Shown here: one piece after another, positions 58,076 through 64,000 of the stretch
Position numbering within the stretch: the stretch's first letter is position 1
Layout of the letters: every line of letters starts with the position of its first letter
Assembly: GCF_900289115.1 (NCBI RefSeq)
Contig: NZ_LT985196.1
Coordinates: 182,681-246,680 of the forward strand
DNA length: 64,000 bases
Direction of reading: 5' to 3'
From: Janibacter massiliensis
GTDB lineage: Bacteria > Actinomycetota > Actinomycetes > Actinomycetales > Dermatophilaceae
Made by a program: the position numbers and the translations under genes
The notes under the pieces: model-generated
Databases searched by the model: none
The model's input: only the letters and a program-made list of their open reading frames with translations
Told to the model about the DNA's origin: nothing

Positions 58076-58270
58076 GGGGCCTCCTTCCGTGCGTGGTGCC
58101 GTCGGCGAGGGGCCCGAGCACGACGAGAGCCCCGCGCAGGGCACGGGGCTCGGAAGGCACGCCGGAAGGCGTGGATCGGAACTCATGGCCTGCGCTGGAC
58201 GCCCGCTGCTGCGGGACCTTCGGCCCGTCACCCCGGGACGGGGATCAGGACGACCGGCGGTCTGTGGTCG
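58076..58270 (-). promoter_or_regulatory. Candidate L10 (rplJ) leader
   Basis: The 357 bases between rplJ and the lipoprotein gene hold no gene. The transcribed leader folds into several hairpins on the minus strand, including CACGCC/GGCGTG with a TTCC loop (around 58164) and a terminal AGCCCCG/CGGGGCT hairpin (around 58130-58152). The position and length match L10 autoregulatory leaders, in which the L10-L12 complex binds its own mRNA; a covariance search would be needed to confirm. Confidence 0.5.
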
Positions 58271-58277
58271 AGGGGAG

Positions 58278-58307
58278 ACCATACGCGGCCGTCGGGCGGG
58301 CGTCCAA
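58278..58307 (-). promoter_or_regulatory. rplJ-rplL promoter
   Basis: On the minus strand TTGGAC (58302-58307), 18 bases, TATGGT (58278-58283). It has the same -35 and spacing as the rpoB promoter. Confidence 0.7.
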
Positions 58308-58380
58308 TCGGCGCCCGGGTCACCCCCTCGCGCCCCTTCACCGGGGTCGATGCACGCGAGGCGTCCCGCCCCGAGGACGC

Positions 58381-58417
58381 CGCAGGGCCCGACCGCGGCG
58401 TGCGGTCGGGCCCTGCG
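58381..58417 (-). terminator. Strong terminator after the lipoprotein gene
   Basis: A perfect 16-pair stem (58381-58396 with 58402-58417) and a five-base loop, 16 bases beyond the lipoprotein stop and before the rplJ promoter. Confidence 0.8.
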
Positions 58418-58432
58418 CCGTGCGGCGCGGCG

Positions 58433-59266
58433 TCAGAGCGTGGCGCCGGTGGACCCGGAGCTCATCTCCGGCATCTGCGCCGTGCCGGCCTCGCCGGCCG
58501 GCGGCGCCTCGATCGTCACGTCCTTGCCCCAGTCGGAGTAGGTGACCTCCATCGGGGTGCTCGAGTTGGTGGCCCGGGTCCGGACCGGGAGGTTGTCCTT
58601 GTCGACCGTCAGCTCGATCTTCTGGTCCGCGGCGGAGGCCGACGGGGCCGACGTCGAGGAGCTGCTGGAGCCCTTGTTCGGGTCGAGCTTCTCGGCGAGC
58701 TTCTTCTGCTGCTCGGCCGTGAGGGTGATCTCGTACGTCGTCTCGTCGCCCGAGGTGCTCTTCACCTTCGCGTCACCGTCTATCCCGCCGATGAGCTTGC
58801 CCGGGTCGGTGATGTTCTCGAAGACCCCGATGACCGGGCCCATCATCTTGCTCATCATGTCGGTGCCGTCGGCGGTGATCTTGATCCACTTCTTGCCGCC
58901 GGACACCTGGTCGACGCCATCGCCGCTGAGGTAGAGAGTCTTGTCGATGTAGACCATCTCCATCGGGGCGCTCTCCATGTCGCCCTTCATCGTGAAGGCC
59001 GGCGTGTCGCCCAGCCGGACCGCGCCCGTGACCTTCTCGTTCTCGCTGTTCATCTCCACCGCGACGGTCTTCTTCTCGGACGTCGCTCCGCTGATCCGCT
59101 GAGCGAGCTCCTTGACCGGGACGGTGTCACCGACCTTGACGTCCTGCGCCTGGCTCGCGCCGCCCCCACCGTTGCCACCGTCGGAACCACCGGTCGCGCC
59201 GCAGCCCGTGAGCGCGATCGCCATGCCAGCCACGAGCGCAGCGGCGCTCCCCATCGTCTTCTTCAT
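58433..59266 (-). CDS. Lipoprotein, LppX/LprG-like candidate
   Basis: A 277-residue exported lipoprotein. The lipobox ALTGC places the lipidated cysteine at C22. A G/S-rich spacer leads to a domain with alternating hydrophobic strands (KKTVAVEMNSENEKVTGAVR, AFTMKGDMESAPMEMVYIDK, LYLSGDGVDQVSGGKKWIKI). The pattern resembles the LolA/LppX-like half-barrel used for lipid carriage, but the assignment is tentative. An S-rich insert lies near residues 205-225. It has its own terminator and is not coupled to the ABC genes. Confidence 0.72.
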   Translation of the reverse strand: MKKTMGSAAALVAGMAIALTGCGATGGSDGGNGGGGASQAQDVKVGDTVPVKELAQRISGATSEKKTVAVEMNSENEKVTGAVRLGDTPAFTMKGDMESAPMEMVYIDKTLYLSGDGVDQVSGGKKWIKITADGTDMMSKMMGPVIGVFENITDPGKLIGGIDGDAKVKSTSGDETTYEITLTAEQQKKLAEKLDPNKGSSSSSTSAPSASAADQKIELTVDKDNLPVRTRATNSSTPMEVTYSDWGKDVTIEAPPAGEAGTAQMPEMSSGSTGATL

Positions 59267-59351
59267 GGGTTGTCTCCCCTGCGGGTCGTCTGTGGTTGGA
59301 ACGCCTGTCACCGTAGCCCAGGAAGCCGGCCGCGCCGCCGGCCCGTGCACC

Positions 59352-60518
59352 TCAGCCTGCGGAATCGCGCAATGCGGTCGACGGCTCGATGGCGGCTGCT
59401 CGCATCGCCGGCGGGAGCCCCGCAGCCGAGCCGATGACCAGCCCTGCGAGCGGGCCGAGCACGAGGGCCCACGGGGACATCACCGGTACCCAGCCTCGGA
59501 TGGTCGAGGCGATGAGTACCGCCAGCTGCCCGAGGACCACGCCGCTGACGCTGCCGAGCAGCCCGATGACGACCGACTCGGCGAGCACCTGAAAGGCGAC
59601 GTCCCGCCGCCGAGCGCCGAGCGCGCGGCGGAGCCCGAACTCCGAGCGGCGTTGCGACACCGACAGCAGGGTCGCCGTGAGGATGCCGAGGACCCCGACG
59701 ATGAGTGCGACGGCGACCGTGACCCACATGACCGACCCGAAGTCGGCCAGGACGGTGTCCCGGACCGCGCCGATCTCGGGCGATGCCTGGGCGATGACCG
59801 AGTCGGGGGCTGCCGGAGCGACGACCAGCGGAAGGGCACCGGCGACCTCGGAGGCGGCACCGGGACGGACGGTGACGAGCATCTCGGTCGACCACGGGCC
59901 GGGCACCGAGGTCGAGTCCAGCATCACGACCGAGCCGACCAGCTCGGGGCGCCGCTCGACCGATCGGACGACGCCGGCGAGCACGCACCGCGCTCCTTCG
60001 ACGGACAGCACGCGAGATGAGTCGAGGTAGGTCAGCCCGAGCACCTGGGCGACCTCGCGGCCGACGGCGCAGGGTGGGTACTGGCCGTCGCGGCGGAGCG
60101 TCGTGAGGTCTCGCCCCCACGACATCGTGGGCTGGAGGGCAGCGAAGGACTGTGCGTCCATGATCTCGACCCCGGCGTCCGCGTTGACCCCCGGCGCGCC
60201 GGCATCGACGGTCACGTCGTCCTGGTGGATCGCGTAGACGGACACCGCTTCGACGCCGTCGAGCCGCTCGACCTTGCGCCGTGCTCGCGCATCGATGGGC
60301 CCGCGGCCGTCTCCCGCCGGGACGAGCGCGACCGTCGTCGCCTCGATCGACAAGAAGCTGTCGGTCACCTGGCTGCGCCCGGTCGCCTGAAGGCCGGTCA
60401 CCGCGACGATGCCCGCGATGGCCAGCACCGTGCCGAGGGCGGTGAGGAACGACCGGGCCGGCTTGTGGAAGATCGCCATGGCGGCCTCCGTCCACAGCTC
60501 GGTCGATGCCCGCCTCAT
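59352..60518 (-). CDS. ABC transporter permease, MacB/FtsX family
   Basis: A 388-residue FtsX-like permease. One membrane helix near residues 22-44 is followed by a large extracytoplasmic domain (about 45-260) and three C-terminal helices. The typical [20 protein letters not shown] coupling motif sits after the second helix, and the end reads [13 protein letters not shown]. The ATG overlaps the ATPase stop (ATGA). Together with the ATPase and adaptor it should form a tripartite MacAB-like exporter; substrate unknown. Confidence 0.88.
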   Translation of the reverse strand: MRRASTELWTEAAMAIFHKPARSFLTALGTVLAIAGIVAVTGLQATGRSQVTDSFLSIEATTVALVPAGDGRGPIDARARRKVERLDGVEAVSVYAIHQDDVTVDAGAPGVNADAGVEIMDAQSFAALQPTMSWGRDLTTLRRDGQYPPCAVGREVAQVLGLTYLDSSRVLSVEGARCVLAGVVRSVERRPELVGSVVMLDSTSVPGPWSTEMLVTVRPGAASEVAGALPLVVAPAAPDSVIAQASPEIGAVRDTVLADFGSVMWVTVAVALIVGVLGILTATLLSVSQRRSEFGLRRALGARRRDVAFQVLAESVVIGLLGSVSGVVLGQLAVLIASTIRGWVPVMSPWALVLGPLAGLVIGSAAGLPPAMRAAAIEPSTALRDSAG

Positions 60519-61198
60519 CCCTCGCCGTCCTCGATGAGCCCGGCCGTCATCCGCAGCCGTCGGTCCGCGCGCCGCGCGACCTCCGGGTCGTGGGTGACGA
60601 CCACGAGCGTCGTCCCGTCCGTGCGCAGCGCGTCCAGGAGGGCGAGCACGTCCTCGGCGTTGTCCGGATCGAGGTTGCCGGTCGGCTCGTCGGCGAGAAG
60701 GAGAGCGGGGGCTCCTGCGATTGCGCGCGCGATCGCGACCCGCTGCTGCTCCCCGCCGCTGAGGTGGCGGACGGAGGCGGAGGCGCGGTGCGCCAGCCCG
60801 ACGCGCTCGCACACGTCGATCGCGCGAGCGCGCCGCTCGTCAGCGGGGCACCCGCCGTACAGCATCCCGAGGGCGATGTTCTCCACGACGTCCCGGTCGG
60901 GAAGCAGGTGGAAGCTCTGGAAGACGAACCCCAGATGAGCCGCCCGCATGGAGGATCGGGTGGCGTCCGGCATCTGGGAGGTCTCCACCCCGGCCAGTGC
61001 GTAGTGCCCGGCCGACGGGCGGTCGAGCAGGCCGAGGATGGCCATGAGCGTCGACTTGCCCGACCCGGAGCGGCCGACGACGGCGACGTGCTCGCCGGCC
61101 GCGATCGACACGCTCACCCCCCGCAGCGCCTCGACCGCCGGCGGCCCCGGGTAGGTCTTGACGACGTCCCGCAGCTCGACGATCAGCGGGTCTGTCAT
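60515..61198 (-). CDS. ABC transporter ATP-binding protein, MacB/LolD type
   Basis: A 227-residue ATPase. Walker [10 protein letters not shown] is at residues 42-50, the signature [15 protein letters not shown] and Walker [13 protein letters not shown] follow, then the H-loop VVVTHDPE. The sequence is of the LolD/MacB subgroup that pairs with FtsX-like permeases. It overlaps both neighbours by four bases (ATGA), so the three genes are translationally coupled. Confidence 0.95.
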   Translation of the reverse strand: MTDPLIVELRDVVKTYPGPPAVEALRGVSVSIAAGEHVAVVGRSGSGKSTLMAILGLLDRPSAGHYALAGVETSQMPDATRSSMRAAHLGFVFQSFHLLPDRDVVENIALGMLYGGCPADERRARAIDVCERVGLAHRASASVRHLSGGEQQRVAIARAIAGAPALLLADEPTGNLDPDNAEDVLALLDALRTDGTTLVVVTHDPEVARRADRRLRMTAGLIEDGEG

Positions 61199-62268
61199 GC
61201 CGGGTCGGCCTCACGCTCGCCGACGACGACCTCGTCACCGGCCGAGAGCGCGGTGCTGCTGACCGCCGTGTAACCCCCGCCCGCCACGCCGACGGTGACG
61301 GGCACCTCACGGACGGTGTCGCCCGTCGCGACCCGCACGACGGTCTGCGCGCCGCGAACGACGACGGCGGTGCTGGGCACGGCGAGGACCGCCCCGGACG
61401 ACTGGGCGCGGACGAGCTCGGCTGTCGGACGCCCCCGGGTCGGACGCGGGCACCGGACGGCGACCTTCCCCTTGGTCGATCCTGCCGTCCGGCACTGCTG
61501 CGTGCCGCCGGCGCCCCGGACCTCGACGCGAAGCCCCGCGCCGACCGCAGCTGCTCCGCGGCAGGAGAGGCTGGCCGTTCGGGTCGTGGCGGTGGCGAAC
61601 GGCTTGCCCGGCTCGAGCACCTGGCCGACCGTCGCGGCGATGCGTACCGTGTCGGCCCGCAGCCTGTCGACGAAGACGAACTCACCCTGATCGATGGTGA
61701 TGGTCGCCTTCTTTCCCCGGCCGCTGGTACGGATCGGCGGTGGCGCTCCGAGGTGGGTGTAGAGGGAGCGGAGCGCGCGGACCGTCCCCGCCCCCATCCT
61801 GCCCCGCTCGCCCGTGGGGTAACCGGCTGCGGCGAGCGCGTCCTGGAGCTGGAGGACGTCCGAGCCGCGCGCTCCGGTCCTCAGCGACCGATAGACGGGA
61901 AGGCGCCCGGGGAGCACGACGATCGGCCGGTCCTGGACGTACAGGGGCACCCACCCCGCAGGGATGGAGCCGGCAAGGTCGTCGGACACCGAGGTGACGA
62001 CCGCCATCCCCCCACCGCCGGCCCACCGGAGCGGGCGCTCGGTGATCTTCGGGGTGCAGGTGAGCGGCGTGGCATCCCGGATCCGTCGTCGCTCGACCGG
62101 TGCGGTGATCCGGCTGAGGTCCGGGGGTGCCACCTTCGCCGCCTCGCTCGCCGGGGTCGAGAAGCTCCGGCCGGCGACGAAGGACCCGACCGCGACGAGA
62201 GCGAGGACAAGGGCAAGGACCAGCAGGCGACGACGGGCCGCCCGGCGAGGGTGCTCGTCGTACGTCAC
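61195..62268 (-). CDS. Membrane-anchored adaptor with peptidoglycan-binding-like domain
   Basis: A 357-residue protein with an N-terminal membrane helix (about residues 13-35, LLVLALVLALVAVGSFVAG). The middle has a PG_binding_1-like segment (SLRTGARGSDVLQLQDALAA, AGYPTGERGRMGAGTVRALR), and the C-terminal half is beta-rich like efflux membrane-fusion proteins (VLAVPSTAVVVRGAQTVVRV, VTVGVAGGGYTAVSS). In actinobacteria such proteins accompany MacB-type ABC pairs. The GTG start overlaps the stop of the truncated upstream gene (GTGA). Confidence 0.82.
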   Translation of the reverse strand: MTYDEHPRRAARRRLLVLALVLALVAVGSFVAGRSFSTPASEAAKVAPPDLSRITAPVERRRIRDATPLTCTPKITERPLRWAGGGGMAVVTSVSDDLAGSIPAGWVPLYVQDRPIVVLPGRLPVYRSLRTGARGSDVLQLQDALAAAGYPTGERGRMGAGTVRALRSLYTHLGAPPPIRTSGRGKKATITIDQGEFVFVDRLRADTVRIAATVGQVLEPGKPFATATTRTASLSCRGAAAVGAGLRVEVRGAGGTQQCRTAGSTKGKVAVRCPRPTRGRPTAELVRAQSSGAVLAVPSTAVVVRGAQTVVRVATGDTVREVPVTVGVAGGGYTAVSSTALSAGDEVVVGEREADPA

Positions 62269-62508
62269 TCCTCGAGCACCGTTCGGGCCTCGCGCAGCCC
62301 GCGGGCCCGCAGCTCGAGATACCGCACGATCAAGCCGTTGGGGGCCTTCTTCTCCTTCAGGAGCTCTGTACGCCACGCCGCGTCGACGACCGGCGTGTAG
62401 CGATGCTGGTCGTCGCACCGGTACACCGCCGTCGCCAACGCGATCTCGCGGTCCTTCGCCTGCGGTACACGGTCGGCGTTCCACTCCAACGCTCGGGCGT
62501 AGGGCGGA
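62265..62508 (-). pseudogene. 3' fragment of an export-operon gene cut by the IS30 element
   Basis: About 81 C-terminal codons remain: NPPYARALEWNADRVPQAKD, REIALATAVYRCDDQHRYTP, VVDAAWRTELLKEKKAPNG and so on to ARTVLEE and a TGA that overlaps the adaptor start. The frame is open into the IS left end, where the inverted repeat interrupts it; the 5' part is not in the window. The pattern EIALATAVYRC followed by a charged helix looks like the C-terminus of small secreted or lipoprotein components of such export operons (inference). The loss probably also removes the native promoter. Confidence 0.75.
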
Positions 62509-63993
62509 TTCAACTGGTCGTCGCAACACCTCGATCATGGAGGTGTTCAGGGATGGCGACGAGCGACTGGCGTAGGAAGACCAGCGATGTACCGGAGGGG
62601 CTTCGTCGGCAGTGGCGTGCGGATCGGGCGTTGCGCCCGCCAATGCGTTCGCCTGGACGGCCCGAGCCCTCGCGGGCGGTGCAGCGACAGTTCTGGCGGT
62701 TGATCGCCACGGGCATCACCTCGGCCGAGGCTGCGGTGAGGGTGGGCGTGTCCGTGCCGGTGGGCTCGCGCTGGTTTCGTCACGCTGGCGGCATGCCACC
62801 GATCTGTCTGGCCGAGCCCACGGGCCGTTACCTGTCTTTCGAGGAACGCGAGGAGATCGCGATCCTGCGCGCCCGAGGTCAGGGAGTGCGCCAGATCGCC
62901 CACGCGATCGGTCGTGACCCGGGGACGATCTCACGCGAACTGCGCCGCAACGCCGCCACCCGTGGCGGGAAGCTGGAGTACCGGGCGGGGGTGGCGCAGT
63001 GGAAGGCTCAGCAGGCGGCCAAGCGCCCCAAGACCGCGAAACTCGTCAAGAACGAACGGTTGCGGCAGTACGTCCAAGAACGGCTCGCGGGCAGCGTCCG
63101 GGGACCTGACGGCACGCCCGTCGAGGGTCCGAGACCGCCCGCGTGGAAGGGGCTGAACAAGCCGCACCGCCAGGATCGTCCGTGGTCGACGGCGTGGAGC
63201 CCGGAGCAGATCTCACAGCGGCTGAAGGTCGACTTCCCCGATGATGAGTCCATGCGCATCAGCCACGAGGCGATCTACCAGTCGCTGTTCATCCAGGGGC
63301 GTGGCGCGCTCCAGCGCGAGCTGGTCGCCTGCCTGCGCACCGGTCGAGCGCTGCGGCGGCCGCGGGCCCGTACGCGCAACAAGGCGCAAGGGCACGTCAC
63401 CGCTGATGTCGTCCTGTCCGAGCGTCCGGCCGAGGCCGATGACCGTGCCGTACCCGGTCACTGGGAGGGCGATCTGATCATCGGCACCGGCAGGTCAGCG
63501 ATCGGCACCCTCGTCGAACGCAGCAGCCGGAGCGCGTTGCTCGTATACCTGCCGCGGCTGGAGGGCTGGGGCGAGAAGCCGCACGTGAAGAACGGGCCGG
63601 CCCTGGGTGGCTACGGAGCCGAAGCGATGAACGCCGCGCTCACCAGATCGATGACCACGCTGCCCGAGCAGCTGCGCAAGACCATCACCTGGGACCGCGG
63701 CAAGGAACTCTCCGGCCACGCAACGTTCGCGCTGGCGACCGGCACCAAGGTGTTCTTCGCCGACCCGCACTCGCCCTGGCAGCGGCCGACCAACGAGAAC
63801 ACCAACGGGCTTCTGCGGCAGTACTTCCCCAAGGGCACCGACCTGTCCCGCTGGTCGGCCGAGGACCTCGAAGCCGTCGCATACGCACTGAACAACAGGC
63901 CCCGCAAGGTCCTCGGGTGGAAGACCCCCGCCGAGGTCTTCGAAGAGCAACTACGCTCCCTTCAACAACACGGTGTTGCATCGACTGGTTGAA
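62509..63993 (+). mobile_element. IS30-family insertion sequence, complete, about 1485 bp
   Basis: It is bounded by imperfect 22-bp inverted repeats: left 62509-62530 (TTCAACTGGTCGTCGCAACA...) and right 63972-63993, matching at 18 of 22 positions when read inward. It contains a single transposase gene. No target-site duplication is visible: the three bases outside are GGA on the left and CCT on the right. Only seven bases remain beyond the right end. Confidence 0.88.
62553..63992 (+). CDS. IS30-family transposase
   Basis: A 479-residue DDE transposase. An N-terminal region with two HTH-like segments (about 48-75 and 95-130; the latter, FEEREEIAILRARGQGVRQI and IGRDPGTISRELRRN, is the IS30 signature HTH) is followed by the catalytic core: D307 (GHWEGDLI), D381 (TWDRGKE) and E415 (PTNENTNG), with 33 residues between the second Asp and the Glu, as expected. 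The stop codon lies inside the right inverted repeat. No frameshift or internal stop, so it appears functional. Confidence 0.95.
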   Translation: MATSDWRRKTSDVPEGLRRQWRADRALRPPMRSPGRPEPSRAVQRQFWRLIATGITSAEAAVRVGVSVPVGSRWFRHAGGMPPICLAEPTGRYLSFEEREEIAILRARGQGVRQIAHAIGRDPGTISRELRRNAATRGGKLEYRAGVAQWKAQQAAKRPKTAKLVKNERLRQYVQERLAGSVRGPDGTPVEGPRPPAWKGLNKPHRQDRPWSTAWSPEQISQRLKVDFPDDESMRISHEAIYQSLFIQGRGALQRELVACLRTGRALRRPRARTRNKAQGHVTADVVLSERPAEADDRAVPGHWEGDLIIGTGRSAIGTLVERSSRSALLVYLPRLEGWGEKPHVKNGPALGGYGAEAMNAALTRSMTTLPEQLRKTITWDRGKELSGHATFALATGTKVFFADPHSPWQRPTNENTNGLLRQYFPKGTDLSRWSAEDLEAVAYALNNRPRKVLGWKTPAEVFEEQLRSLQQHGVASTG

Positions 63994-64000
63994 CCTGCCT

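Noticed and set aside
62499..64000. Target-site duplication flanking the IS30 element
   Set aside because: The bases outside the two inverted repeats (GGA and CCT) do not match directly, and only seven bases are available on the right.

Overview
The window reads as chromosomal DNA of a high-GC Gram-positive bacterium (Actinomycetota, plausibly Micrococcales). Support: GC-rich third positions throughout; actinobacterial gene order in the ribosomal and RNA polymerase clusters; a zinc-ribbon (type Z) S14; a glpX neighbour of the DUF4245 family; a 190-residue adenylate kinase; GTG/TTG starts for rpoA, rpoB, rpoC, rpsL, rplM, fusA and tuf; and many genes whose -10 box sits about 6 bases before the start codon, as in leaderless actinobacterial transcripts. 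The genus cannot be fixed from the sequence alone.

Bases 1-16000 are housekeeping genes on both strands: a partial ychF, a NUDIX hydrolase, a DUF389 membrane protein, rmuC, ispH (isoprenoids), pabB (folate), xseA-xseB (exonuclease VII), a DUF4245 protein, glpX with a PfkB sugar kinase, an SDR oxidoreductase, class I fumarase with beta-carbonic anhydrase, glmM, and a YbdK-type glutamate-cysteine ligase.

Bases 16000-36300, nearly all on the minus strand, form the large ribosomal supercluster. In transcription order: rpsJ-rplC-rplD-rplW-rplB-rpsS-rplV-rpsC-rplP-rpmC-rpsQ, rplN-rplX-rplE-rpsN-rpsH-rplF-rplR-rpsE-rpmD-rplO, secY-adk-map, infA, rpmJ, rpsM-rpsK-rpsD-rpoA-rplQ, truA, and rplM-rpsI. 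An ArsR-like regulator diverges from rplM, and a frameshifted gene remnant lies after truA.

Bases 36381-47523 (minus) hold a YihY-family membrane protein, two exported proteins of unknown function, the str operon (rpsL-rpsG-fusA-tuf), pyruvate phosphate dikinase, a small membrane protein and an HU protein. Bases 47777-58075 hold rpoC, rpoB, an oppositely oriented phospholipase D/cardiolipin-synthase-like gene, and rplL/rplJ. A lipoprotein and a three-gene MacB-like export operon follow. The first visible gene of that operon is cut off by an IS30-family insertion sequence that runs to the right edge.

The most unusual structures are a perfect 30-bp inverted repeat bridging the rpoB stop codon and the rpoB-rpoC gap, a 24-base element (23 of 24 identical, hairpin-forming) shared by the rpsJ and rpsL leaders, the frameshifted remnant beside truA, the two exported proteins between tuf and the S10 operon, and the IS30-broken export operon. 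I found no CRISPR array, phage, biosynthetic cluster or recognisable defence system, and no tRNA or rRNA genes.
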